64,000 nucleotides of DNA from Alligator mississippiensis (GCF_030867095.1 NC_081827.1:28024001-28088000), one strand, 5' to 3'; positions 24,301 through 39,300 are shown, counted from the stretch's first letter. Translations and numbers: made by a program. The notes: generated by a model from the sequence alone, not told the origin.

Positions 24301-27300
24301 GAAAGTTCTCTAATTTCCCTTGGAAAGACTTGTTGCTCTTCCATTCTCTATGACTCAGTACATACAGAGTGATGTTTATGACACTGTTACTAAAGGTTTG
24401 CAACTCAGTGCTGATACTGATGATATTAGACTTCTGTATTGCGATAAGCTTCCAAAAATCTGTGTCTTACTAACTTGATGACTGTCACAAATTCAGTTAT
24501 CAGAGTTATGAAAGGTGCTGCCAAAGGTGCAAGTAAACTACAACATTATTCAAAGCTATTCTTTCTAAAACGATGGAATCCTTTGCAGTCATAATGACTT
24601 TCATAATCTTTGTTTTTTGTCTTGTTGATTGTAAGACATCATTGTTTAGCAGTTCTAACCACGATATTGGTCTTTTGCTGCATTTCATTTAGGAGTGTAT
24701 TCAGGAGACAGATATCATCAGCAAAGTCTAGATCTCCAAGGACACAATCTATCATGGCATTCTGTTTTCCACGCTAGAAATCTGTTGCATAGCAAAGTGC
24801 AATGACGACACCAAATCACAAAAGTGAGAGGACACACCCTTATCATTTAACTGGTTATTTCACTCCCGGTTGGAGAAGACTGTAGAACATGTGGATGATT
24901 TTACAAGAGAATCCATTGATTTCCAACATCTGCTGCAGATACCCTTTGTCTATATGATGAAAGGCTTTCTGAAATTTAAAATGAGTGGTAGCTGCTGTTT
25001 GTCCCTTTTGTTCAGTGATACTGAGTAGTGCAAAGAAGTCATTGATAGAAGATCCAGCTTGTTCTTGAAATATGCTGTCAGTAGTCTGGCAGATTCTGTT
25101 CAGAAGGCCTTTATTGGGACTAACAGAAGTATTATCCCATAAGAATTAGTTTCAGTTGCTTAAATTGCCATTCTTAAGCAATTTTATGAGTTTCTCCTTC
25201 TATCTTTCTGGGGAGGTGCTTGTCCCCATACTTAGTTGAAGAGCCATGACAGAGTCCTTAAGTTCTCTTCACCACTTGCTTTGAGCAGATATGCAGTTAT
25301 TTTATCTTGGCCTTATAGTTAGTTGACAGCTGTTTAACATTCTCTTCCACCCCAAAGGTGACTTCCATGCAGTTGCTATAAAGTTCTTACCTATGTTGTT
25401 GGTGTTTGTTTTATGTGGAGGTCTACTTAAATATAATATAAGTTCTCTACCCATTGTTTAATTTGTTCTTTGAGGCTGGTGAAAATATTTCCATTTTTCT
25501 TTTTTTGGTTTGCTGTAGCTGCAACTGAAATAGCTTGCAAGCCATTTTATAATCTGGTTTACAGCTCTTCCACTGGCTGCTGTCTCTGCTTCTAAAGCAC
25601 CTCTGTCAATATATATTTGTCTTTCCTTGTTGAACTTGTCTACTATTTTATCTATTCTTTTATTCTTTTTCCATTTAATATCCTCTTGCTCCTTAGCATT
25701 AAAGAGGTCCTGCTTTGCTTATTTCATTTTGGCAGTGGCATCCCATGTATTCTTACTGATCCCTTTTTTCCTGCTCTTGGGAAAATCCTAGTATGTTCTC
25801 AGCTTTATTGACTTGCATTTTTCTTGGCCCTTCAAGCCTTTCTTCATCACAAAAGGAGTTCATACCTATCAAGATAGAAATGATAATTTGAGAGGTGAAG
25901 ATCTAACCCCATCCTTGTTTGACCTTTCTGATATATGAGGGGCTGCTTGCAAGACTGATTCAGCAAGCTATCCAAAGGAAGGAAGGGCAAAAGCTAGCCC
26001 TTGTATTCACACAGGGTGTACACTGGTGAGGCCACATATGGAGTACTGTGTCCCATTTTGAGCCCCCCCTCTCCCCCCCCCATAGAAAAGATGTGGACAA
26101 GCTGGAGAGAGCCCAGCAGAGGGAAATGAAAATGGTTTTGGGGTTAGGGCACAGGACTAATGAGGAGAGGCTGAGGGAGCTGGGCTTGTTTAGTCTACAG
26201 AAGAGAAGACTGAGAAGGGATTTGATGGCTGCCTTGAACTACTTGGAGGGGGTTCCAAAGAGGATGGAGCTAGACTGTTCTCAGTGGTGACAGATGACAG
26301 AACAAGGAGCAATGGTCTCAAGTTACAACAAGGGAGGTTTAGGTTGGATACTAGGAAAGACTTTCTCACTAGGAGAGTGGTGAAGCACTGGAACAGGTTA
26401 CCTAGAGAGGTTGTGGAATCTCCATCTTTGAAGGTTTTTAAGGCCCAGCTAGACAGAACCCTGGCCAAAATGATATAATTGGGGATGGTCCTGCTTTGAG
26501 CAGAGGGTTGGACTAGATGACCACCTGAGGTCCTTTCCAATCCTAATTTTCTAGGATTCTGTGATTCCATGGCATACTAGTGTGCCAATAGATGGTGCAG
26601 GCAGAAGTGCAGCTCCCAACTATAATTCAGAACAACTTTTGCAAAGCATTCTGAGTTATGTTATCCCAGAGCAAACAGAAGTTCACTGTTGGTTCCAGGG
26701 GAGAGGGGAATCTAGCTGTGCTGGGAGCCTGCAGCCAGGTTCCCATAGCTAAAGCCAAGCTGTCTCAGAATGGGAGGGGGGAAGACAGCAGAAGGAGCTC
26801 ATTCTCAGGGCTCCCCAGCTGGTGCTGAAGGGTAAGGTGGGTGAATTGGAGCCCCCACCTCAAGGGGTGGGAGGTGGGCTGCAATACACCTGCCTTACCT
26901 TCTGGGTGGGGGGTAAAAAACCCCCAGACTGAACTCCCTCTGCTCCCTTTCTTCCCTCCCATTCTGAAAACATCTACAGGCTGGCAGCCCTGCAGTTACA
27001 AAATACACTACTTTGTGTAACATCTTTATTTGATACCTCATGCAATGAGGGGTCAGATTTTCACCCCGTTGGCCATTTTTAAGCTATTTACAGCTGTGCA
27101 CTTGTGTTTGGTCACAGCTTTAAATTGCTTTCTGTGGCCAGATCAGGTGAAAATTGTCGCTTCTGTCTGCATCCAGAATGACAGAAGTGTGCTGTGAGAT
27201 CCTACTAGGAGTAAATGCTTTCATCCCCACCCCTACTCCAACAATACTTGTGACTGCTCTCGGGATTCCCTCACTGCTGCTGCTTTCCCTCCCCCAGGCA

Positions 27301-30300
27301 GCCCCTATTCTAGCTCCCTTCTTGACACTCTCAGATGTGCCTTCTGCCACGAGCAGGAGGATGGACAGATGCATAGACAGAGCTGTGCTTTGCAAGCCAG
27401 CTCATCCCCTTCACTCTTGTGTTCCTGGGGCTGGCAGGGTGTGGTTGCTGGCATGTGGGACACAGCAGTAGCAGCCTCAGCAGCAGGGGCTGTCCTGGTT
27501 CACAGACGAGGGGTTGGGAGGGACAAACAGTGAAAAGAGCAGGGCATAGCAGGGTAAGGTCATACCCCCACCACTACATGAGAGATTCTCAACTTTTTTA
27601 GCCTCAAGGCTCCCCTCTGTATCTTTTATGAATTTATATCTAGCTCATTGATTTTGAAGTGGGATGCTGCAAGATTCAGAAAAGTATGCCACCAATTTTA
27701 ATCCAGAAAAAAGTGTGCCCCAAGTATCGTAAGTTTAGGAAACACTGGACTAAACCTCTAGGCTTAGGGGTTGGGTGTGAGACTGCCCCTCACTGCAAAA
27801 AATATATATTCTTGTCATAAACAGAAGATCTAACCAATCTCAAATTCTTGGAGCAGTGGATAGCGTGTAGTTCCCATCTTAACAAGGCTTTTCTTGATAA
27901 CTGCAAGTGCTTATCTCAGAACTAGAGAAAGTTGCATCTAAGAGCCTAAATAAATGATAAATCACAGTATATTATACAAATTAAGGTTAAGAGGTAACTT
28001 GCTTGCAGACTGTAAATAGCACTACAGAAAAGAGAGTTCTAATAGTAAACTGCTCTTCAGCAGAAAATGATGAGATCCAGTGGCTGGAAGCTAAAATAGA
28101 ACAAATTCATGCTAGAAATAAGATACAACTTTCAAGTAGGGTAACTAACTACAAAACAGAGAATCCCTATATCCATAGGTAATCTATCACTTATGGACTT
28201 TATTTGAAGACTTGGCACACTTTTTCATAGATTCATAGATGCTAGGGTCAGAAGGGACCTTAACAGATCATCGAGTCTGACCCCCTGCCTAGGCAGGAAA
28301 GAGTGCTGGGGTCAGATGACCCCAGCCAGATGTCTATCCAGCCTTCTCTTAAAGACCCACAAGGTAGGGGAGAGCACCACCTCCCTTGGAAACCCATTTC
28401 AAGTTTTGGCCACCCTTACCATGAAGAAGTTTTTTTCAAGGACATTGTATAATTTAAACAGAAATGATGGGCTTAATGCAGAATGATTTAGTGATGTTCT
28501 TTAGCATCTTTATCCAGGTTATAATACACTGTCATAACTGTTCATTTTGGCCTAAATTATTATGAATATAGGTTCATCTTCCCTTTCTTCCCCTGCCCTG
28601 AAAGGGCTGAGCACTTATTGCTCCTATTGACATCAGTTAGAGTTATTGATCTAGGCTGATATTATTAAAGTTTTTGGTATTAACGTCTAGTAGTAACTTA
28701 AGCCTATATTAACTATAACAACTAGTCTGTTTTCTAACAGGCATTGAATGAAAAGGGGAAGTATAAAAGGGAACAGGCACTGGAAGCCTCCAACAAAAAA
28801 CTGAGGCAAGAAGTTGAGTACCTAACAGATGAATTAAAGAGAGCTTCAAATGGTAAGCTGCTGAATTTATTTCAATGAAACTGACTAGGCTTTAAGTAGG
28901 TTATTTCTAAAACTATCAAGAAAAAATGCAGGTTGCTCATATTTCTGTATTCCTATAGGTTTTATTATTCTATTAAATAATACAGAAAGATCCCTGGACT
29001 ATAAAATAATCCCAAGTATAACACAGTTGATTTTACTGCTTAGAAAGGCTAGAATCTCAATTGTATTTGGCATAGGACTCTAGGTACAGACCAATGTCAT
29101 TTTCTGTCTTGCAGTAAATATTTTAGTTCCACAAAGTTGTATATTGTAAACAATGGCAGTGTAACTAAGGTGGTAGAGTTACAGCTTGGAGCTGCTTTCA
29201 TTCTGTGGAGTATGTCTTGATCAAGTGTTACAGCGAATAAAAGATCAATTTGTAGGGTGATATATGTGCTAAATGACCTTTCAGATCATGTATAATCTAC
29301 CCCCTCATATAAAAGGAAAGTATATGAAAAGTTTGTGTCCAGTACAGTGTGCCTTTTAAGTCAGATATAAGTCCTTACTTGAGTTCTGTTTCTTACTGTA
29401 AAAGAGTAATATAGTAGCATTTCTTTGAAAAAAAAAAATCTATAAAGAGAAGTTCTTTGAAGTGCTTTGTAGCACAACACCTCTTATTGGCTTCCATGTT
29501 TAAGGTTTAGGCTGTCAGAACTGCTTTCTTGGTTAATCAGCACCAAGATAAAAGCAGATTTTACCTGTTTGAGGATGTCTTATTTGGACCTTGCAAGGTT
29601 CCTGACATTTGTGAATACTCACCTGTCTGAAATTAATGTTTTGGATAACATCACTCATGACCTTGTGAAAATACAAATGCACATTTAAGCTACCCCAAAA
29701 ATGATATGTTTTTTCTTTTGCAGCCTCTAATGTGCTGTCACTGTAAGATAGCAGTGTTTGTGAGATCAGTGTTCGGTGTTCCAGTACCATAGTGTGCCAC
29801 TGCTAAAAAGCTACTCCAGACATTTTAATGAATCATTATAAATTGTCAGGTCTAAATCTGGTGGCAAACTTCAGAACAGCTGTTTTTAGTTGGGCTTTAT
29901 GCAGCAAGAATGATTTTAATAGGAGGGGGGTCTCCTCTATCCCTTTCCTTCTGAGGCAGGTTTGATTATGGGCTGTGCATCCCCTGCTGTTTCTTTACAG
30001 AAAGGGAGAAAAGATTGCCTTTGAAGTGACAGGCCTAGTGAAAGGAAAATGTGAAAATGCATATGTGTATTTAAACCAACTGGCAATATGGAGCATTAAT
30101 ATACTGTAAGCTTTTTAATCGGGAATGTTATAGAAAAGTAGGGTGTAAGTAGTTTTAGCACATGCTGTTTTGGCCACAGTCCTCCTGCAGTTTGGGGGGC
30201 CTGCTATCCTGTACACTTCATTTTATATTTTTTAAATAAAATTTGTAACCAATTTTTCAGCATACACAATTAAATTTGATTAGCAACAATCTTCAACTAA

Positions 30301-33300
30301 TGATGTTTCATTTTCCTGGGGTCTACGTTAGGCTCTTGTTACTTTCAGCTAATTGACAATCAGTTAATTTAAGGTACTTAAAGACTAAGGTGGATACATC
30401 CCACTCATTTGATTCAGGCTACATCTTCTGAATTTGTATAGCAGGTTATCAAAGGGTATCTTCTGAAATTTCAGGAGTGAAATTAAGAAATAGAATCTGA
30501 GGTTTCATGTTAATAGTAAAGACTAGTGCATCAAAATGGGGTTTTTCATTTTGTTGTGTTTCAATAAGCACTTGACTAAAACTGCACCATTTCTTTCTTT
30601 GTATTTGCATAGTTGGAAAGAAATGTGTCTGAAAGCTTTTTGACAAATTGTGACATCTAAAACGCAAAATAAATGATAAACTTTTATGGTTTACCTTTAG
30701 CCTAATATCAGTAAGATCCAGTCTGCTTTGGCTGGTATGTAAAATTACTTAAACAATTGTGTTTCTGCTGTTTGAATGGAAGTCTGTCTGCAGCATATTG
30801 TGATATGGAAGTACTAATGAAACAATTTGTTCATAATGCTGGGGTCATTTTGAGTGGTTCATTTCCATTAAACAATAACTATACATGAATCATAAAGCTG
30901 TTAGTGCACACTAGGAAAGTTGCACTCAGACTTGCATTTAGGACTAAAATGTACAATACATTAGATTACCAAAATTAGAATCAGTAACAAGTCCATGTGC
31001 TGGCATCAAAGGAAAACAGAACTTTTTATAATGTTCTTAGTTCACTATTTTTCTATTTCTGGGACAAGAAATGTTTAATATGAACTCTTTCTGCATTTTC
31101 CACTCATGTAATAATGTTGACTGTGTGCAAAGAGGGGTCATTCAAAGGAATAGTCTCTAATTCAACCTGGTAATTCATCTGACAACTGCAAAATGCCATT
31201 TCTTCTTTAAGATCTTTATTTTTTGTTCTAGTGAAGACGAGGCAAAAGAAGGAAGGGATTATAGATGAAGGCTTTACCTAAATCTGAGGAAAAGTGTGGA
31301 GGATGTAACAAATGTCAGCTAGTCTCCTTGCCTTCTCTCCCCCATTCTTAATACTGGATTTTCTGTCTCCATTTGAGGCCTTTTTTAACATTGTGGTAAA
31401 AATGAAAGAGTGGGTTTTTATTTTCCTTTATTGAAGACCCACATACTGAGGGCTTTACAGGCACCCAGCAGTGTGTTAGCACATTCAGAGCCTAAATCCA
31501 TTTCTAGCATACCTGGACATGTAATAGCACGTCTTTAGAAAACCCTTCTGAGATGGCATTTTATAGATACACAGGCATATAATGAAGAATGCCTTAGTAG
31601 TATCCAGGAATGACTGAGTACGCTTAGAGTTTAATAAGCCAAAAATTGGACTCCATAAACTGTAAGTGTGTCTTAAGAATATGATTAGTTACTCTAAGAA
31701 AATTTTGATTCAGATTCTTGGGGGATCTCAGTTTGGGTGCTAGTATTGTGCCTACAAGCTGGTACATATTGAAATGTTTGGGGATTGTTTTTCCCTTGTG
31801 CAGAACTTGTACATACATATTTGCAAGGACAGTTTTAGATGCTACTTTTGAAAATATAAAGGTGCTGCAGCATTTCACCTTTCTAAATTGCAGTCGCTGA
31901 TGCACATTCTAACCTTATACATTGAATAGCTTAACACCATGTTGCTAGCATTGTTGTGGGATTCTTGGGGAAATTTACAATACAAATTGGTCTGCAAATG
32001 GAAACAAAGTCAGTCTGGGAAAAGGGAAGTTCTGTAAAGTAGCCATCCTTTTCCTTGGCAATTTAAAAAATGCCAAGTGACCAGGTATTAATCAGACCTC
32101 TTTGCCTTCTCTTCTTACTAATGGCTTCTGTGCTATAGGGACCTATTAAAGTGTGAAATATCTGGAGAATATCCAGGACCATGGGACTCTTCCTGGGACT
32201 TTTCCTGCCCACTTCAGTTCACCTTTTGTAGATGCTACACTCACATATGATAAAAGTTACAGCTTTATTTACAAAACAAAGTTCTGCGGGTTAACAAATA
32301 TCAAACATTGCAACAGAACAGACTCCTGTCACCCCTTTCTGGCAGGTTGACCTCTTCCTCAGTAATATTCCACATGGTGTGATCCATCCTGAATCCTTCT
32401 ACTTGTATCTGAAAACATAACTGACGCACTTGTCCCAGTATAGTTCTGTTCTTCCATAAATGAGTCCAGTCACAGTAATTTCTTGGGTCAGACTTCTTTT
32501 CAGTGAGAAACCAAAAAAAAAAAAAAGTGTAACAGTTCCATACCCACAATAACTTATTTCTGCTCTTTCCAAACTCCCAGCCACAGGAAATGTAGCTACT
32601 AACACTTCTGTTGTCTTGCCTGGTGAGTGAGACACATTCAGTTCTTTTATTCAGGTTCTGTAAAATGAGCACCTGTTACATTTTAACATTGATGGGTATG
32701 TGTAAAATTTACAAATGGTATATTTACACAAATAAGTTGGGTCCTTAGAGACTCGGTCTCTAAGCAACTTTGAAAATTGGGCTTGGCCTTTAAGTCACTT
32801 AAATGTCTCTGAAAACTAAATGGCTAGATCAGGGTTGTTCAATTTCTAAGCCCGTGAGGGCTACACCAGCAGAGGCAGCATGCCACAGGGGCTGAACCAG
32901 GTGAGCCACAGACTCCCCTTCACTAACCCCCTGATGCTTCATGCATCTGCGTGGGCACCCCCTCCCACCACTGCACTGAGCAACCCCCTACTGCTGCACT
33001 GCACAGGCATGATTCCCACATATGCACCCTCTTAGGCACCACCCCACCCACCACTGCCTCGTGTGACCTAGACTTCCTCAGCTTCCTGTGCTGTGGTGCA
33101 CTGTCCTGTCCCCAGGAGAAGCGGCAGTCAGAGGAGGGGTGGAGCCCAGAGACTCCATCTGCAACACAGAGGGAGGGAGGGCACAAATCAACCTTTTGCG
33201 GGCTACGTGCAGCCCATGGATCACCTGACGGACAGCTGTGGGCTAGATCAAAGTCAGATATAAAAGCAAAACCTCTCTTATTCTGGCCATGTGCTTTAAA

Positions 33301-36300
33301 TACTCGAGACATAGCCATGTCCACAGCTGTATTTGAAAGCGTCCTGTACAGTGCAAAATGTCATAACCATTTGCAGTTATAATATTCCAGAGGGATAGCA
33401 CTAATTGCAGTGGGGAAGGCTTTTGCAAGGCCCTTTACTTCACCCATATTATAGATTCTGAAATTCCTCTGTAGTGAGAACAATTTCATTTGAAGCTGTA
33501 GAGCTAATTGTTCCAATTGTTTGGGATATTTCAGTACCTAAGCTTGTGCATGCACAAAATGAAAAGGCTATAAAATACATGAATTTAGCCTTTATTCTAA
33601 AAGTTTGCTTAATGAAAAAGTCTTCATTTTTGAGGGCTGTTTGTCCAGTGGTTGGAATGCAGAACTGGGAGTCTGTTGACCGCAGTCTTATTCCAGGTCC
33701 TAAAGATGCTTTTCTGGTATATTCTCAGATAAATATCTTGGATCGGAGGTTGCGACCCACAGAGCCTTTGGACCTGGCCTGTGGAGCTAGGGTATCAGTG
33801 GCATTCGGCAGCAGGGGGCTGTCCCTGCACTATGTTGCAGTTAGCTGCCGGGGCTTCTGCAGAGGGGAGCTCTGTCCAGGCAGTGCCATAGGCAGCATGG
33901 GCTCTGGTGGAGGGAGCCTTTGCTGAGCCATGCCACAGATGAGCAGCAGCGAGAAGCAGTGATGGCGGCTGGGTCCTGATGCCCTCCGGCCTTCAACCCA
34001 AGCTGGGTCATTTTACACCCCTCTGCCCCCATCAGAACCCCTGTTTTAGATTATTTTGTACCTTGGTTTCCCTGCTTGTCCAAAGGGGAAAAGAGGTCTT
34101 TTGCATGCAGTCTTCCACAGTAAAAAAGTAGTACCAGTCTTTAAAAAGTTGCACTATGAGCAACACTGATAAGTTACAATTATTGTATGACTTGCTTGAC
34201 AGCAAATGCTGTGAGTTACCTGGTTTCCCCAGTAAGAGATTAGTATATATGCCGTGGAATCACTGTGCTTATCTACTTGGCCCTTGACAACTTTTCCATC
34301 TATTAGGCTGTAGTAGCCTTCTTGGAGCAATTCCAGCCCTCTTCTGTGGCTCAAGCAGTAGGAATTCTACCCCTATCTAGGTGAGTTACGAAGCTTGGGA
34401 GCTGGGTACAGAAAAATTTAATGAGACGACAGGAAGTGCTAGACTTGCATTTAAAAGTGTACGTGGCTCTCTAGTCGTACTTAAAGGCATAAAAATGGTT
34501 GTATTTTTGTAAGTGACTTTAGTTTTTAGGTTGCCAAAATTATTTTTCTTTGGGTTTCTCTTTAGAGCACTAGGACATTAAATTCAAAAACCTGTTTTAA
34601 GATAACACAATCCTAAAGTGACAAATAACGTAAATTTAGATATATTGAACCTTTGTATTTTTCTGTTTTATTCTCATTATATGATAAAAGGCAGACTGTA
34701 AAATATATATATATATATAATATATGCAGTGCAGCCAAACACACATTGTAATAACAATTAACGTAGGTGGGGATTTAGTTGGCATTCTGCTGTACTGCCT
34801 AAATTGGTATGGAGAGAAAATAATTTTGTAAAGGCAACACTACCTCTTTCTCTGTGACACTCCCTCACCCCTCGCAGCCCAGCCTTCTTCCCCAGCAGGG
34901 ATCAAGTGGGTTTGCCTGTATTTTCTACCAATAGGGGAGAAGTGGATAGGATGATTGTCCTTGGCTTTCTTGTTAGCTTTAGGTGAGGTACACCTGTCAT
35001 GAGTGTGTTTTAGTTAAAACATTAAAACAATGCAGTGTGTTGTTTGCTTTGTTGATCTAAAGATATTTTGTTCATGTTTAGAGATAGGTTTGTTTTTGGT
35101 TACAACCAAAGTATTGTACTGTGCCTTGTAAACCCCCCCATTAGTAAGTATTAGATCAAGTTAACACAATACTATTATTTAAAAGATTTCATAGTCCAAT
35201 GTCATTATACTACCTAAATATTAAAAAGAACTTGGAAGCATGGAGTAAGTTTCTTTTTCTTTTTTTTGTCTCTGAAAAAAAAATATTGAAGATCATATGC
35301 ATAAATGTTATTTGCCATAGGAAGATCTAGAACCTATTTTAAACTGAGTGTAAGCCAACTTGATGGCTTCCCATGTATTGGTATCAAATATTTAAAAACA
35401 AAAATAGGAGTAGAGTGGAAATTAACAGGGATAAGAAAAGAACAAGAGTTTTTCAGTAAAGATAAATATAAAAATGAGTCCATTTGTCAAATATCTGTGG
35501 GCAGAGATAACAAATAGGGCTGTGCGAAGCTTCGGGTGGTGATTCACTTCAGAGGAGATTCGGCCCGATTCGATGGCTGAATCGCCAAATCCAAATCAAA
35601 TCAGGGGACCAATTTAAAGGTCTGAATCGATTCAAAGCTCTCCAAACCTTTGGAAAAGATTCGGAGAGCTTTGATTTGGACAGTCCCTGGTGGCTGCAGC
35701 AGGAAGCTGCAACTGACTCCGAGCTGGTAAGTACTCAGGGTGGGGGAGGGGGGCTGGGAGAGGGGACCATGGTGGGGGACCCCCGCCCACTCCCCCTGCC
35801 CCTGCCTGCCCCAGCTTGGTACTTTAAAAAAAGCTACGGTGCTTACTAGGTGCTGCCGGGCGGAGGGGGGGCGGCAATCCCCACTGCCTCACGCTGCATT
35901 GGGGGCTCTGCATGAAACCCATGACCCCCCCTTTGCTCCCCCAGCCCCCACACAGGTGCCCTGCCCAGGCCAGCTCCAGCCCTTTAAGAAAAAAAAAAAC
36001 CAAGAAAAGCTCCTGGACTCACTGCTCCTGCTGTGGCTTCGGGGCTTCGGGGGCTCGTGCAGAGCCTCCCACAGGGTGTGGGGCAATGGGGGGGCAGCAG
36101 GGATCACCCTCTGCCAGCAGGAATGGTGAGTCGGGGGGAGGGTTTCAGTTTGATTTTTCTGAAGGGGCCAGAGCTGGCCTGGGTAGGGCACCCATGGTGG
36201 GGCTGGGAGTATGAAGGGAGGGATTGGGGGGCTTGTGCAGAGCACCCCACACAGTGGGGGGGCAACAAGGATCACTCCCCGCCTGGCAGCAACTGCAGAG

Positions 36301-39300
36301 TCGGGGTGTATTTTTCCCCAAGAGCTGGGGCAGGTAGGGCAGCCATTGCCAGGCTGGGAGAGTGGGCAGGGGATGGGCCTGGCCTGGCTGATTCGGAGAT
36401 TCTGCAACAGCCAAATCTCTGAATCAGATTCAGCCGAATCGAATCAGTCCCCCAAATTGGCCGAATCCAAAATGAATACTAGCTGCTTCACATAGGCCTA
36501 ATAACAAGCCTCTTCTAGTCCAGGGGTGGTCAGCCAGCCACGTGAGCGCCAAATGTGGCATGGGCAGCCTCTGTGTGTCGCATGGCAGATCAGGGAGGGG
36601 ACAGTCAACACAACAGCAGATAGATGTGGAAACATAAAATAGCAGCAGGTGAGGCAGAGGGCACAGAGCAGGAACCAGAAAGCAGAGCAGCAAATCAGGC
36701 AGAGGAGCAGATTAGAATGCCACTTAGGGAGGATGCAAGGCTAATTTGTGGCACACCTGCCATAAAGGTTGGTCCCCACTGTTCCAGTCTTACCCTCTGC
36801 ATGTAGGTATACCTGCTATTCCTAAACCATGCCAACAAAGGTCTGTCCAGCTTCTTGGACCCCTCCAGTGAAGGGGATTCCACAGCTTCCCTGGGAAGCT
36901 GGTTCCATTGTTCCACTTCTAGGAATGACATTAGGAAGATTTTTCCCTTAAGATTTAATCTAAAACTGCCTTCCTGCTCTCTAAACCCATTGCCACAAAA
37001 ACACTTTTCTCCATATTCTCTAAGGCAAACTTTTGAATATCTAAAAGCTGCTGTCATGCCCCCTGCCCACTGCCTCCTCTCCAAACTAAAATATACCTAG
37101 TTCTGTCGAGCTTCCCTTATGGCTTGTTTTCTAACCCCTTTATCTTCATCATTTACTTCTAGAACCTTTCCAGTTTACCTGTCTTCCTAAAACATGGTAT
37201 CTGAAATCTGATACCATACTCTCTCAGGACAAACCAATGCGAAATAAAATGGTGTTATCACCTTTCAAATCCTTGTTTTTCCTAAATGCGAAGAGCAGTG
37301 GTGAAGGCTTAAACTGCTATTGGCAAGACTGTCTTCCAAGGACAAGGAGAAGGCCTTGGAAAGACTAGCAGAGTTGAGCAGTAAAAGGAAGAATATAAAG
37401 AAATTGGGTGATCTCTTGTTGATGTAGAAGTCAGTAAGACTTCAGAGGAGCCAGGTTTTCCTTTCCTTTCTAAAAGGAAAAACTAGGAAGACCATTGCAG
37501 TTTAGGAGAGGATAGTTTTGATCTAGGAATAGGTCATCAAAAGAGAGAAAATCGAACAGGATATCTAAAAACGCAGGTGATATCAACCTTCTTTTGGTAT
37601 ATGGACTGCTGGAATCTGAAGATCTGGGAAGGCATAAAGAAGTGGTAATGGAATGGATGAGGATTTTGGCAGAGTAGTCATCAAGGTAACAGCATGATAA
37701 AGGCTCTTGTTCAAAATAGCACCCTTCCTTTCACTAACCGTTCTCTGTGGAGGATATGAGAACAGCATCTTTCTGAGAGAATTTTCCACACATCTGAAAA
37801 GAAACAGCCCCCTGACTGAGGCAGCTCACAATATAAGGATGCAAACGTGATCAGAGGAAGGAGAGCAACAAATAGTGTTGCTGTTTTTTTATTTTTATTA
37901 TTAATAATCTTGATTTACAATAAATCATTTTTATGTATTGTATCAGACTTTTTTTTTAAATGGGTTTCTGGGATCATGTATTAAACTAGCAATTATCAAT
38001 CTCTGCTGTATCATGGCTAATTTGAGCGGGCCATATGTACTGTAGGAATACTTGAATTAGCTCGAGGTAGCAGGAAGGGTCTATTCATGGTAGTGCAGAG
38101 TTCCATGAAGGCTAAGTAAACTGAATTAGCCTGTATCCAGCAACCTGGCAGTGCTGTGAGACTGCTTCCCAGACCCAAAACTAGCTTGGGTATCAGCATG
38201 CTACACCACAGCGTGCAATAAACCTATCCTCTCAGTCTCTTACTACATTAACTAAAGAAGGTGGTATATGTACTCCATAGTGGAAGGAAAGGGTACAAAG
38301 GGTCCCAGTGGTAAAAGAAGTGTTCAGCACTTCTCAACTGTAAAGCTAATGCATTTAAGAGACCTCAAGAATGTCATGTTGTGCAACATGATGGACAAAG
38401 GGGTTGGAGTTCCTTTAGCAGATACAGAATTATTGCTTCTACCTGTTTTTTAAAGTATATTTCAGTGTCATGCTTATAGCTGCTTTATCCTTTTCAAATC
38501 CCACATTACAGTGGAGTTTTCTTCTCATTTCAAAATAAGCCTGTTGTTGGGGCTAACTCCTGTAACACAAAAGAACAACATACCTTTTTTATCAATCTGT
38601 AATATTTTTGTTGATTCAGGAAATCTCTAATGGGTGCTTAAATAGAAATCTAGTTACCTACTTATATTAAAGATGATGCATGAAATTATTGTGTCCAGTC
38701 CGGCAATATTTGCTCTTAGGTAAATATATTTAAGGTTAGCAGAAACACTTGCAAGATTAGGCCTATATTTTGTGTTCAGAATGCTTATGGCACCGTCTGG
38801 ATAGACAAATAGTTTTTAACAGTTATGAGACTGATTCCTGTAGGTTAATATTCATGGAAATTACCAAAAACTAAATCTGAAACAGGTTACATGAGACACA
38901 GCTGCAATTTCTCACCACTACTGAAGAGACTAATGAAATCTTGAGCTATATATGAAATATCTATCTTCCTGTTCAGGTTAGGTAAACTGTTTGTCAAACT
39001 GGAGGGAAGCCAAAAAGCCAAAATGATACTACAGTATACAGAAGATATTTTAAATGCCAACCGTATAAGTTCTTTGAACTGCCCAAGTCTATCTAAATAG
39101 ACCTGACTGCAGGGTGCCAATAAATAAGACTCTTTACACTGACGTACGCTGGCTGTACTGCAAAAGACATCCTCTCTAGTCAAAAGGACAAACAGTTCTG
39201 AGTATTCTCCAGAATGAAAGGATGTACTACTGGGAAACTGACATTAATGACACTAGCACTGGCCTTGGTATCAGAGGTAATTGCAGTAGTTGTTTATGCT

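Noticed and set aside
27584-27757. hAT element in BCAP29 intron 4
   Set aside because: The ends are weakly similar to hAT termini but no 8-bp duplication is present and the inverted repeat is short.
35740-36422. Open frames of 100-172 codons
   Set aside because: They fall wholly inside the hAT-like element at 35515-36500 and follow its GC-rich internal repeats.
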